Shown here: positions 33,020 through 46,891 of the stretch, one piece after another | Layout: every line of letters begins with the position of its first letter | Position numbering within the stretch: the first letter of the stretch is position 1 | Source: Anastatus disparis | Lineage: Eukaryota > Arthropoda > Insecta > Hymenoptera > Eupelmidae | Direction of reading: 5' to 3' | Length of the DNA: 64,000 bases | NCBI GenBank assembly: GCA_017163975.1 | Contig: JAFFSR010000242.1 | Location: 1,761,001 to 1,825,000 of the forward strand | The notes under the pieces: generated by a model | The model's input: only the letters and a program-made list of their open reading frames with translations | Databases searched by the model: none | Told to the model about the DNA's origin: nothing | Made by a program: the position numbers and the translations under genes

Positions 33020-35047
33020 CTAAAAAGTAAAATTTTGAAACTTAATATTTTTGAAGTGATAACTCCTATGAGTCTGAAATTTGCATCGTTGCAACGCAAC
33101 GAATCCATTTTAATAGAATGAAATAAATGTTTGCGAAAAATTGTGAATAAACATTAGTTTCCTACATAAAAAATTATAATCTGAAAGAATAACTCTTCAA
33201 ACTCATTAACTTCTTAGAGAACGGTGAACTCTAAAAGACTACGGCCTTAAAGATTGAATTTAAATTCATAAAAATTAAGAAAATAAACAAAACACAAATT
33301 ATGACCTAAAAATAAAAATCTAATGCTCAAGTTACCGCTGAGACGGATATAAGTATATAATGTATTCACACTCGCATATACCAATGTGTATGCACATGTA
33401 TCTGGCTTGTTGCTTACTAACCACAACCATACTAAACTATTAACGAAACTTGAAATGTCTAACATGGCCATTTAATTTCGGAGTTTTTAATCATTTCAAA
33501 AATAATTTATTTTTATGACACTTAATCGAATGTTCAAATATTTTACGATCTCAAGTGAGGAACTTGTAATAAAATATTCGTATTCTCGATTTCAAAAGTT
33601 TCACAACAAAGTTTGATTTATAAAAATCTGCTAATTGTTAATTGAATCATATTAAAAAATTGGTTTGCTTCGTTCGGTTTGTTTTATTCAAATTTTTTCA
33701 ACTTCTTTGTTAAATACTCGAGGATGAAAATTCGCAAACATGAAATTTTGATTTTTGCAAATTAAATTCAAAATTCTAACTGGAACTGAGAAAAGTTCAG
33801 TGATTAAAATTAACCGGTTCTTGCAGTACAATGCGGCTATTGTTTTCATTCGCTTACTGCTTCTTTTTTATTTATTTTTTTCAATTGGTACATTTGACAA
33901 ATTTTGCAAACTTGTTGCGCAACTGTATTTGCATAATTAAGTGAATTTACAAATACGTGAAGAAATTTGAATTAAAGAAATTAAACAGCTTTTTGATAAA
34001 TAAAGATAAAATGTTTGGCATCATTCGTATCAATTGATGAATTTTTATAAAATCAAACTTTGTAATAGTTTTCACATAAAAATGTAATTATTATATTCTA
34101 AATTTCTAATTTTATTTATAAATATTTGAAAATTTCTATTGGCAATCATGGAAAAGATTTATTTTTTTTAATTAAAGTTATTGTATGGTATTAATGGTAA
34201 ATTGTCAAAATTTGAATAAATATCAATTAATTTCCTTAACATATTAATAAAAATAGTTGATTCATGAATAGTAAACCAAATAAAAAATTAATATTCATTA
34301 TAAATCGAACTTTTTAATGCTCATGAGAAAAAATATAGAGGGAAGTTTTTTGTTTGAATTCAAGGAAAATTTACGGAAAATTTTCCATTGATTGATAAAC
34401 AATTAAAAAAGATATGACAATATTTATAAATTAAGAATTGAATATACGTTGAATAGCAGCTATTTCTTTATAAACAAATTTCTCACGCTATATTGATATT
34501 ACAACTGGCAAATGCTTAAAAATACTACTTTTTTACAATATCATTAATGAGGAGAAAAAAAGAGTTATACTTTCAAACATTTTAATACTTAATCAAAAAA
34601 CATAGATCAGTATCTTAATAGTATGATTTAATAATTTATTTTCGTTTCTGTTTTATAAAGCATTTAAAATTTATTTTTATTTAACTCTTATCGAATGGAA
34701 TTCCTAAAATAATTAAAAAATCTTCAAGTGGCACGCGAATTCACTTGACAGTTATTAATTTTTTATCTTTTTGGACTTTGGCTATCAGATCATTGTTTAC
34801 AAACGTACTATGGAAAAATACAAAGATTTTATGAGTTAATTGTAATGTTATACATCTTTAGGACAAAATCATTATAAAAATTTTATATGGAGTATTGTGT
34901 ACATAAAAAAGTAAGGAAAAAAATTTTAAACAAGCATTCAAAATTAATAAAAAAATATGTATATAAATTTAATAAAAATATATAATAAATTATTAAATTA
35001 CATTTCTAAGATATTGGTTTACAGATTTCAATGAATCATTTTAATAT

Positions 35048-36330
35048 TTAAGGGGAGCTGAAGTGGACACTACATCTGTACTTATGAATATAAGTTGCCT
35101 ACATTTTCATTTTATTAAAAAATTTCTAAACTAGAAATACTTTAGCTTGTGATTGATGTCCTAATACATAACTACCCTAAGAATAGTACCATCCAAAATA
35201 CAGCCACAGGTAAAATCGAGAATTAACATGGGTTATCTATTGAACTGGCCAGTTTCTTGGTGATCATTGATCGAGACATTTACCTTATATGAAGATCATT
35301 TAGTTAAAATTTTTAATTAATCCATTTATTAGTTATTTAGAATTTCGGGTTTCAATATTATATATTAAAATTTTTCGATTTTTTACCAGAAATTCAAAAT
35401 TTTTTAAAAATACATACTACTAACTAGGAGAGTATCAGACCTCCGGATCACGGATTTTGCTCAAACTTTGGAATAAGTTTTCAGATGTCAAAATATGAAT
35501 TTTAGACCCCAACCTTAATATTTCCCTAGTTACAGGCAATTAAAGAAAATCACTAAAAAGTTACTAGATTCAAACGCATATAGTTCCTTAGCATTGATAC
35601 TAGAGCTTGAAACTTTTAAATTAAGCTGAGCTCAAATCCTTTCGAAATAGTAGTTATAGCATGTCAAAATATTATTTTTCCCAAGTTATAGCGTGATAAA
35701 CATTGACCTAATTTTTCTTAAAACATTAATTAATAACAAAAGCTGAAAATGGTCTAATGTTTATCACCTATACTTTGGGAAATTTTTGACATCTATAACT
35801 ACTATTTCGAATTGAGCTCAGCTTAATTTAAAAAGTTCGCCTACTATCAATTGAACTATATGGTTTGAAAATCTAGTAACTTTTTAGTGATTTTCTTTAA
35901 TTGCCTGTAACTAGAATTGAGCGTTGGGGTCTAAAATTTTGTTTCCTTTCATATTTTGACATCTGAAAACTTATCCCAAAGTTTGAGCAAAATCCGTGAT
36001 CCGGAGGTCTGATACTCTCCTAGTAAGTAAAGTATTTCTTTTTCTGAATTTTTGCTAAATATTGACTATTTTTTCATTTTATTACAAAATTTCAGTAAAA
36101 GAAATGCATTAGCTTGTTGTACATAGCATGAAAAATATTTAATTAAATTTTTAAATAAATTCATTCATTGGATATAAAAAATTTGGTACTTAATAACTAA
36201 TAAATGAATTTATTTAAAGATATTACTGAATAATCTTCATGGTACATACTGCAAACTAATGTATTTATTTTTCTGAAATTTGCAATAAAATTGAAAATTA
36301 GATATTATTTATGAATACAGGTGTAGTGTC
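35048..36330. mobile_element. TTAA MITE, family B copy 2
   Basis: The left end TTAAGGGGAGCTGAAGTGG continues into GACACTACATCTGTACTTATGAAT; the right side has the complement ATGAATACAGGTGTAGTGTC ending at 36,330. The right TTAA is not preserved. Inner arms near 35,280-35,410 and 36,130-36,240 pair. A family A palindrome is inserted near its centre. Confidence 0.6.
35423..36024. mobile_element. palindromic MITE, family A copy 2 (nested)
   Basis: A 602-bp near-palindrome whose ends are ACTAGGAGAGTATCAGACC and its complement, followed by CCGGATCACGGATTTTGC. Arms pair along almost the entire length with the axis near 35,720. It lies inside family B copy 2, hence inserted later. Confidence 0.8.
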
Positions 36331-37561
36331 GTAATAAAATAATATTTTTAAGAAAATCCTATTTTACATACAAAAAATATAGTACTAGAAATTTGTTTAT
36401 AAGGAAATAGCAGTGTTTTGACTTGTTTAATTTAGAAATATTGTTACAGCTTCCTTAATTATTTATTAATAAATGCGAAAAATCTCACACATATTCCTTG
36501 GTCGAAACAAAAAACTTTCTCGCTACAAGTTTATTCTGCCCAAAAATTTTCTCGATTAGTTTCGCTGTGGTATTTAAGGATTATTTATTAAGAGAATGTA
36601 AAATACCGACATTACAGTTTCCCAAAAAAGTTTCAAAAATATCTTTATATTATACTCTTTCGTTTTTAGTAATAAAAAGCATGATATAGAGATATTTAAA
36701 AACATGTTTAATAAAGATAAAAAAATCCGGAAAACTGCAGTATCGGTAACTACGTATTAATCATATACCCTATTACGTCACCTTAAGTTTCATGTAAATC
36801 GTTTATATTTGTTGAAGTTGAGAACACTTACGTTTAAAAAACATTGAATCTTAGTATTAAAAATGTTTTTGTTTTTAAATTTTATCTTCAAAAATAAACG
36901 TTATATAAAAAAACTAAAAACATTGGAAAAATGCAATATGATGAATTATTTCACAACACCACATTTAAAAAAATTCATTTTATAAAACTCAAATTTTTTA
37001 TTTCCTTGGGAACCTAAGATACCTTTATTGTATTTAGGTCTTAGAATTTTAAAATTTTAGCGTGATAAATGTAATAATTTTAAAAAATATTCAATTTCGA
37101 AGATTTTTTTTTTAATGGTTATCTAGTAAATATTTTTTTTTACAAACTACACTATTCCTAATACGTAAAAAGAACAACAGGTTGAAAGTAAAACATTATA
37201 AAGGTTTGATTGGCTGAGTTCTATATTCGTTGCAATTCTCTGATTGGTTTAATCATGAAATTCAGCGCCAGAATTTGTGACGTCTGATGACAGTCACAAA
37301 CTTTTAAATTTGAATGCACGTTTAGTACGCCTCTATTTCCTAGCTATATATGCTAGAGAATAGAGACATGTATACGTCACCATTATTAAATATAATTATT
37401 ACATTTATTACACTAATATTTAAAAAATTACATTTTAAAAATAATTCAACATACACACAATAACTTTGGTTTAAAATAATTTTGATCATCACATCTTTCA
37501 ATCATTCCTAGACGCACACTATTTTTTATTTAGTTTTATTATAATATAAAATATAGCTGAC

Positions 37562-40500
37562 CTTTTGCAAAGCTAAAAATTTGTATCGGGACATGACTTT
37601 TGTACTGCAAACAATTTTATATTCAAATTTACGAGCCATTTCAGTAATATCATCTTCTGTAAGTGGTGATTCATTGATAGTGCCGCACGTTTTAAAATTG
37701 TTCAGTAAGCAAGCATGTATTTTATTATAAAAATATTCTCGTAACTAAAACAAAAGAATATTATTAAAAAAATTTTTACTATTGCAACTTGTTTTTATGG
37801 TAACTTTTTGTTAAAAAATTTCATTGATAAATAAATGAAATATTTATATTGTTTTAATATAATCATAATCTTTAATGTATACATATTAAATTTAAATTAA
37901 TATTATATGCATTCATAAATTTTGAAAATGTTTATAAGAGGATTAATGCTTATTATGAATTTGATTGATAAAAAAATTCAAGTACTCAACACCTTGGAAG
38001 TTGAGCAATTATTTTTTTAATTTACAATATTTTAGAAACATAGAGTGTGTATATTTTTAAATATTTAGGTCATTATGGCAAGTAAAATTAAAAATAACGA
38101 AAAATGAAAATGACTATTATTAACAATGACAAAATGTATGCAATAATTGCTCTACTTTCAAACATTTTTGGTATTTCATTTTTCATCAATCAAATAAATG
38201 TTATTAATTTGTAATTAATTACAATGAAATTTTTAACTAGAATTATTTTTAATACCATACATTAACAGTTAATCCTTTCACTTTTATATCTGTACTTTCG
38301 GCAGCTAGAACGCAAGAATATTTTGCACATTCTAAATTGTTTTCTCTTATCTGAAATAATTATGTGTTATAAAATATATTGTTACGTAAGAAATTATATT
38401 TAGAAATATTGAAATAAAATTACTTCGTTTTCCCGTGGTTTTCCTCCCCTTCTTAATTCAAACTGTGCATTTATAAATTTCCTTTCTTCACGCTTTGCTT
38501 GTTTTTCCAATTGTTCTCTTGATTGTGATCCATCAGAATCACTGTCGTAACCACCACTTAAAAATACACAAATAATAAATATTAATTATATTTTTTAGCT
38601 GATTGATTGATATTTTATTTCTCCAATCGAAATATAGAATTTTTATTTAATAATCTACTTACCCATGATCAAATTTCTCAAGTCCAAAACTTTCCAAATG
38701 CTCTCTTTTTACTGGTTTATATTGATTAGAAGATTCAAATTGCAGTAATCTTCCTCTAACAACATCTTTGTTTTTACAAACATCACATCTATTTATACAA
38801 TTAGGTGGAGGATCTCCAAAATATTTTGAAAATAAGGCGTGTCTACACCTTCATGACATAAATAAAAAATTTTTTAAGAATTCATAAGAAATTTTCTTTT
38901 AATATTTTTTAAATAATTCGAAAAGAATTAAGAAAAATTAGCTTACTTTGCCCCAGTGAAACTTTCTACAATTTGCTTAAATGATTTTATTTTATTTTGG
39001 TGATAATTATTTTTGTTCTGGGAAGTTGATTCTTCTTCAGCAGAATTTTGACATAAGAAATTTATTGCAGAATATTCCTCTCGACTAAAATATACTCTAC
39101 AAAATGATGGTTTCCCATCTCGACCTGCTCTACCTGATTCTTGGTAGTAACTGGCTATTGTTTGAGGCACAGTCCAATGAACAACAAATCTATAAGAAAT
39201 TTAGTCTTAATGTTTTGCGTTTTTTTAAATTTGACGGCAATAATAAACAATAATTTCCAAAATAATTAACAATTTTTAAATTAAAATTTTTAGAACTAGG
39301 AATTCGTTTACTTTTTAATATTGCAATTATACCTCACGGATCCTTTGTCTACACCCATTCCAAAACTACAAGTTGCTGCAATAACTGGAACAACTCCAGA
39401 TGTCCAAGAATCTTGAACTTCTATTCGTTCTTTGCTTTTCAATCCTGGATATAACAAAAATGTATGAATATAAAATAAAAAATTTGTTATGATATTGAAT
39501 TGACCATTTACCTGCATGATAAGATAATGTTTGGATTCCCATTTCAGTTAGTTTTTTTGCTAATATTTCAGTAGTCTCTTTTTTTCTACAATAAATTATT
39601 CCACAATTTCTTTTTTCCTAGAAATATTGATTATTTAATAAAATTGAATAAAATTCTTGTAATTGAATATAAATAATTAAAATTATAATCACTTTTGGAA
39701 CATTGTTATCAGTGGTATTTAATGATTCTTTTATGAATTCTTTTAAATGTTCAAATGGATCTTGTAAGGTATTAATAAACCAAACATCATAGAATAAATT
39801 GGATCGAAAAACTGGTACAGAAAATATTGAAGGATTATTCATTTTTAACGTTTTAAAAATATCTTCTCTGACCTAAAAATTTAATAAAAATATATGTGAA
39901 CGATAAATACTATGCTTTAAAAAAATTAATACTTTTAAAGTATTTTGCTTCAATTAATACCTCTTTAGCAGCAGTGGCAGTTAAAGCTATGATTGGAATT
40001 TCTGGTTTCTTTTCTCGTAGTTGAACAAGTTTTCTATAACTTGGTCTAAAATCATGACCCCATTGACTGAGACAATGTGCCTCATCAATTACAAAATATG
40101 ACAATACTTTGGATTTTATTTGGCTTAATATAAGCTGTACCCAAACAGTGAAAAAATTTATTTAATATGTATAATTTTTGTGCTTTACAATTTTTTAAAA
40201 TAGAAATTACCTGAAAAGATGATGTATCACATAGTTCAGGAGTTACATAAAGTAACTTCATTTTTGGTTTACTTGACAACATATCTGTTTTTATAGCATT
40301 TCTCATAGTTTTTGTCGTTTTACTATTCAATGTATGTGCAATAACTTTTTTACTGGTTAAATAATCTATTTGATTCTGAAAGGATTAAATAGAAATTTAA
40401 TAATACTAAACATACATTTTCAATTTAAATAAAAGTAATAAAAAATTGATATGAACCTTGACAAGTGCTATGAGAGGTGAAATAACAATCGCATATGAAT

Positions 40501-41103
40501 TTTCTTTTGTAACCGCTGGTAACTGGAAACACAAAGATTTTCCAGATCCAGTTGGCATACAAATGTATACATCCTTATCACCTATGAAAAAATTAAAAAA
40601 ATGAATTTTAATTAAAAATTAATGGCAATTATTTACATAGCTTTGTTTTTTTTGTTGTCATCAAACAATAAATCATAAAAAGTAGATTAATTTAGTAATT
40701 TTTTTGTAAATTTATAAGAGGAATAACTTTATATACAATTTAATTTTAAATACTTATCAATTCATTTAAAATATTTATCATTTTGAACAACATATGGATA
40801 AAATATTAAACAACAATAAAATTATCACGTCAACAAAGTTTTATAGTTTAAATTCTAGAATAAGTGTATATTTCATGTATAATAATTTAAATAAAGTATT
40901 AATTCATAAACGTATTTTTTTTATTGATCTATTTTTTTCTTGTTATTGTGAATCAAGAAATGAGCAGGAAAAAAAGTTTTAAAATAACCTTTGTATACGG
41001 CTTCAGTGGCCTTCCTCTGTAAATCAGATTTGTAGTCATCATGACCAAATTGGCTTTTTAATTTTGACCTTAATCTAGCTTCAGGAAAAATTTCACTACT
41101 CAT
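37562..41103 (-). CDS. RECQL5: RECQL5 DNA helicase, exons 1-12 (core)
   Basis: ATP-dependent 3'-5' DNA helicase of the RecQ family acting in the nucleus at replication forks and transcribing Pol II. Exons: 41103-40989, 40581-40457, 40375-40211, 40134-39961, 39872-39693, 39617-39512, 39444-39333, 39189-38947, 38848-38663, 38556-38424, 38350-38261, 37744-37562; all have GT/AG borders and join in one frame of 604 residues. Seen: Walker [87 protein letters not shown], and the zinc-binding [17 protein letters not shown] with CDVC. Exon 12 ([16 protein letters not shown] to [11 protein letters not shown]) fits the Pol II-binding region following the core. Start: first ATG with [21 protein letters not shown]. 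The match to RECQL5 over other RecQ members rests on the start, exon 12 and the tail. Confidence 0.92.
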
Positions 41104-44100
41104 TGGAAAGGTTAAACAAAACTTCGATTAAAAATAACATTTAATAATAAATAATTAGTTCTATCAGACGAAACAGAAACAGTACGCACATGCCAAAATA
41201 AAAAAGGTAACAAAAATATTGCGATTACAGCGCCACTTTCATCACAACAAAAAAATTTGAATTTTTCAAAATATGTAATTTAAAAATTTATTTTTGCTAT
41301 AAATTTCTTAGAATTTGTGATAATAAATACGAGATAAATTTTTATTCATTTTCAACTTAAAAGATGTACTTTTTCTATTAAATTTTTAGAAATATTGAAT
41401 CTTTTAATCTTTTTTGATTTCTATAATAAATCATTAAATAAAAAATTAATAATTTAACTAGAAAATTTTTAAAAAATATAAAATTAAAATATTTTTTTAT
41501 GAAATTAGAATAAACAGATTTTTTTTAATACACATAAGAATTATAAGACTAACAATACAGAATCTGTGGTAATTTATCTATAATATCTTAAATTTTTTAA
41601 TTCAAATTTCAAGGATTTAAAAATATTCTAAAAAAATTAATTGTTTAAAAGAAACTTTATTCCAAGTGTTTATTCATTTATTATGAAAATTGTTATATAA
41701 TGCTAAATTTTTAAGGTATATCAAGAAAATTTGGATTAATTTAATCTGAAAAATTTTGACTGTGATGTGTAGATATTTGAATGTTCATATATATCTTTTT
41801 AAATTATAAATTTATTTAAAATTTTTCACTCTTTGATTTTTCAGCCTTGTATCCAATTTTAGTATTGCAAACTTGGATTTAAGCATCAATTTAAAATCAT
41901 AGTAAAATTTATTGTCAGTCCTTAGACTATAACTTATTTACGATACAATGGAAAGTATATTAGTAAATTCTTTTCATTACATCTAATTAGATAAAATAAA
42001 GAAAGGTATGTATGGAAAAATAAATAAAACTATAGAATTGCAATATAAAATTTTTTTTTATTAAAGAGAGATGTTTATTGTTCTGAAAACGTAAATTCTG
42101 TTTTTAATTTAATTTATTTTTTTTTATTTTGCAACATTGTGTTTTAATTGGAGCAAAGGCAAGAATTATTAGTTTTTTTATAATACTAATTTTTCATTAG
42201 AGTGATACGTATTCATTACCTATGACTAAGAAATAAATCGTATGCGCGTCTCAAAACTGTACGTGAAGAGAAAAAAAAAATGGATATCGGTAATAATCAC
42301 AATGATGAATTATTGATATTTTTACATAAATTGTAACGTGAATGAAAAAAAAAGAAAAAAAGACGCTATTTTTGAATGTTTTCTTTTTTCGTTAATTGAA
42401 GATACGTTAATTTGTACACAGAATAAAGCTTCTAAAACGACGCTTGTTTTCTGCTAATACGCGATCGCTCAATAATATTGTTGTTATCCGAGCGCAATTC
42501 TTTCTCTAGTTTAACAGAGAGTGAGAGGAATTTTAAGAAAAATCTTTATTTTTTTCTTTATTTTATACTTCTAAAAAAAAGCAATTAATTGTTACTCTTT
42601 TTAATTAAAAATTAGATTAAAAAGCATTTTTATGCATTAAAATGATTTGTGAATTTTATTTAGAAATCACAATGAAAAGAAAAAAAAAATTCAAGCGCTC
42701 AAAATATCAGCAACTGAGATCTTCAACCCTTCTAAAGGGTATATACATACAAAGTATTTTTAATAATCTTATTAAATTTAATTTTTTTTTTTTTGCTCCT
42801 CTCGCTAATTCCAAGAATCATTTTTTTTGTACTCTTCGTAGTTTGTTTTAATACGGTCGTGCTTGTTCACCAATTCTTTTGTAAAATACAAACGACCATT
42901 CGAGCCCCAATGTTGCTTTCGCTTGGAAATAAACTTACTCATCATACTTTTATCTTTCGACTTTCACTAGTTCGATTAATAGTTATGCAGTCTTTTTTTT
43001 AACACACGTTTTCATCCCTAGTTTTTTTTTATTTTATAATTATAAACAGTAAAGTTGGTTTGGGGAATATTTATCAAATACATTTTTCTCAAGATTTTTT
43101 TTCTAATCTATCTTCATTCCTTAATATTTTTTTGTTTTTTTTTTTAATGATTCGGAGTGTGTACATTAACATCAAACAGAGTATAGGTTTTGTGTTGACA
43201 ATCAATTCATAATAATAAATAGTTGCGCGATTAGTGAGAAAAGTGCAAAATGGAGAATATTTCTTGACATAACAGCTGCATTTTTCTCAGAGATTCTGGG
43301 CTTGACAATGGTCAATATAGTCGAAATAATAAAGTTCAAATAACATTTTAACTTGAGAATTCACGATGTACAATGTATTATGATAACTTTATGAATTACA
43401 AAAAAATGTCTTAAATCTGCTGCTTAAGTCTTATTAAGAAAATAAATGCCAAAAGACACAATGGAAAAACACAGAACAAACAAAAACTACTAGCAATTCT
43501 GTCAATATCAAAAGTCTTGAAAACAGTATTGTGTGTCAAAATATTAAAAAAAAAAAAATAATTTTTCAGAAAAAAAAATTAATGATAAATACTGATTTAC
43601 TTAAAAATGTACTTTAAAGTACAAAATACAGTTTGACATAATTATAATAAATACTAAATATTGGTCCTAAATCAGCTGTTATGTACAAGTTAAAATATTT
43701 TTGATCATTTTTTACTGCATGAAATTCATTAATTACTATTTTACACTTTTCAGTTGTTTATGTAAACATGATTCATTATAATGTTTAGATAAACTTTTTT
43801 TTTTAATTTTCTGAAAGATTTTATCACTTTTTAACTTCAGACATTGATTCGCCATGCAATCTGAAGAAAATATCGAAGAAGAAAGTACAGAGTAGTCAGT
43901 TTTAGAGAAATGCTGTTTTACAGTGATATTGCGACTAGCACAAACTGGCTTCGTTCGAAAACTCATACACAACTTCATTTTTTCTTATAATTTTATATAA
44001 GACGTCCTTTTTACTACCTTGATTTATGTGTGACGCGAACATTTGCATTTAATAAATTATATAACGATAAATATATAAAAAATAATTAATCAATTTTGAT

Positions 44101-45194
44101 AAAATTTCTTTTTAAAATAAAAGAAAAAAAATTAATATTAAAGCTTTTTGTCACAAATATTCAAGTTCATTTGCATTCTCTTCGATTCACACGGTTAAGG
44201 AGACACCATAATCAATAACTTATAATTAAATATATCTTTCACACTGTAACTGATGAACGCAAGTGAATTAAAAAAGATTCATATTACTCTTTAAAGTAGA
44301 ATTATAACTTTATATAAAATTGAACTCAATATTTTCTCAATTATTCACAATTTAATTCACCTGATCAGTTAATTTCTGTTAGGCAATGACTTCACGCTTT
44401 TATTTCAGAAGTTAACATATTATATGATTCTTAAAAAAAATTATAATTACACAGTTTAGAACTTTTCTTTAAGAAAGTTCATAATGTATTTTGAATTAAA
44501 TTAAAAACTTTCTTAAAAAAATAAACTAATCTTTTATAACAAGAACTTCTGAAATGTAAATCGTACGCTACATATATACTTATAATAGTATAATTTTTTT
44601 TGCATTTTCTTTTTAAAATCCATCTCTTGTTTAACTTTTACATTTGATTTTTAACTACTATACGCATAATTATATTATTTTTTCTTGGTTTTTTAAAATC
44701 TTATTTATATTTTTTTTGCTTTCTGTGCATTTGGTAAATATATATTTATATATATTTATAGATAGAATATACCTAAATACTTTAACAGTGGACGCTTACT
44801 ACTTCATTAAACCACTGCAGACTTATCACATTCATTCTCCCATGATTTTTTCTATTATATGATTTTTTTGTCCTTTTTTTAATGGCAAACCAATTAGATT
44901 TCCGCGCATTCACAGCTCGTAGATTATATTACTGCTCCAACGGCAACAAAGATTTATCGAACAAAATTGTATTCAATTAAATACAAAATCACTCGCTGAT
45001 GAAAATAAAGATTTAATTACTTGAAAGTTGACAATCATCACTGACAAAAATTTTAAACCCAGACTACTGTGCCCTATAATTAAAAAAAGGAAAGAATATT
45101 AGTTATTCAATGTTTTAAAAATTAATTATTAAAACTTTTAATGTACGAGAAAATAAAAAATATTCACCTTTCTTCATCGAAAATGTTCTGGCAT
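41104..45194. other. intergenic: RECQL5 5' side, Cyclin G 3' side
   Basis: The RECQL5 start and the Cyclin G stop, both on the minus strand, are 4.1 kb apart. The region is AT-rich with long T runs. It should contain the Cyclin G 3' UTR at its right and the RECQL5 promoter at its left; neither is delimited. A minus-strand frame at 43,736-43,978 has no domain-like content. A GTGAAT donor just after the Cyclin G stop (about 45,167) suggests the 3' UTR may be spliced. Confidence 0.5.
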
Positions 45195-46891
45195 TTAACG
45201 CCTTTTGTGCCCGTGACGACGCGCAAATTTACGGCTTTTTCTAAAATACAAAATATCAAATATATTAATTTATTAAATATAATTTAACAACTATAAATTT
45301 AATAATAAAAAGATGTTTATAAATCATACCTAATTCTTTTAGGCGAAGGTGTTGGAGTATGTTCGGCGATGACAGGCAAAACAGACGTAAATTTATCAGT
45401 TGGTCGTAATAAGCGAGCTGTTCTGGACGATAATTTCCAGATAAGCCTCTGCCTATGAGGTGTTTGTTCTTGGGCATTGTACTTGCTCAATATTGCACCC
45501 ACAGATTCATGCGTTGCAAAAAAACTTGCATCGGAGATCTATAAATTTTTTTGGCAATTAGATTTCATTATAATAAAATTCTTGATTATTTTAAAAATAA
45601 TACCAAATTTTAAAAATATCAATCAATAAATGTAAATAAAAAATTTACCTTGCACATTTTTTGAAGCTCTGCCGCAAATTCAACCAGCCTGAGCATTTGC
45701 TGTGCCGGTGATGGTGGCTCTTCCATAGATGATGGACCAGGCATATTATGCACGGTATTTTCAGCATTTGATTTTAAACGATTTACAGCAGCATCCAAAT
45801 AGGTACAAAGTAGAACAAGAGCTACTTCCGATGGCTGTAAACTTGAGCAATTACCATCACAAGCTACCATTTCCAATCGCAAAAGTAATTCTGATTCCTA
45901 AAAAATAATCAATGTTATAAAATTAAAATTTATAAATTTAAAATATGAAAAAATATATTTTTATTACTAATAATTGTTGAAAAAAATTTTTTACTTATAA
46001 TTTTTCTTTCACTTGTATTAAATAATAAGGTTTAATTATGAGGTATAAGCATAGAGATAAAATGACATACCGTGACCATACTGGCATAAAGATCTCCAAG
46101 ACCCAGTTGCGATGCAGCTGTTTGAAACATAATATTAAAGAGACGTAGGAAGGTAAGCGAAGTGATAGGTTGAGTGCCCGGTGCCCATTCAAGTTTATTA
46201 CGTATCACTTCGGACATGCGTTTCAAGTCACCACCAGTGCATTTACATTGAGATATGGAGACCAAGTGATCGGCATCAAGTGATTGAGCCATTTGGACGG
46301 CAGCTATATGAAATGACGAGACGCTAATACATGCCATGTGTTTTGGCCTAGCTTTCATTTTTGTTAAAAAGCGATCCATTAAGTTGATGGCGATGAAAAA
46401 TACATCTGATGGTAGGTCGTACCAGACTTTTAGGCACCTAAGTACATGCGCCGAACCGTCTCGCTGGCCAATCGTAATCTCATCGTTCTGTAATACAAAA
46501 TTTTTAATATTCTTATTTTTTCTAGTTAAAATTTCACTTTCAACATTTTAATTTCTTGGAATTAATAACTAATCAAATAATGTTTTGTTATCTTGAGCAT
46601 TTGATAATTTTTTATCAAACTTCATTCATACACATATATTGGCAAATAAAAAAATTAATTTGTATATTCCTTTAATTAGATATAAAGTATTTAATTGTAC
46701 AAAATTGCTTATATCAATATCTTCTAAAAAATAATAAAAATATTAATTTTTATTTGAAAAATATATTATACCTGAGTTGTTGTAGGTAACTGGAGATTAG
46801 GCTGATATTTGGTCTCTAATAGAAGAGCTTCTTGTAATTGCTCGAAGAGCGGTTGGATTGCATCCGGTACAGGCTCGCCCGATGTATCCAT
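45195..46891 (-). CDS. CycG: Cyclin G
   Basis: Atypical cyclin of the cyclin G family, linked in animals to growth control, the DNA-damage response and PP2A/CDK partners. Coding exons: 46891-46772, 46487-46071, 45897-45649, 45538-45330, 45240-45195; all join in frame and give 346 residues. The cyclin box is in exon 2: NDEITIGQRDGSAH, LKVWYDLPSDVFFIAINL, MDRFLTKMKARPKHMAC, SSFHIAA and SISQCKCTGGDLKRM; its second fold continues with ITSLTFLRLFNIMF and, in exon 3, QPSEVALVLLCTYLDAAVN. The tail is polar and ends in a basic KSRKFARRHGHKRR, a likely nuclear signal. The start is the ATG of MDTSGEPVPDAIQPLFEQL; an in-frame stop lies upstream, and an acceptor near 47,051 suggests an untranslated first exon. 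The CDS shows no lesion. Confidence 0.93.

Larger units (their letters stand above)
33020..37561 (-). other. RECQL5: RECQL5 intron 12 with nested MITEs
   Basis: The 4.5-kb intron begins GTCAGC at 37,561 and ends TTTTTAG at 33,020. It contains the nested family B and family A palindromic elements at 35.0-36.3 kb. No internal gene is seen. Confidence 0.75.

Noticed and set aside
43736..43978. 80-codon minus-strand frame between RECQL5 and Cyclin G
   Set aside because: Compositionally Lys/Ser-rich with no motif; likely in the Cyclin G 3' UTR or spacer.
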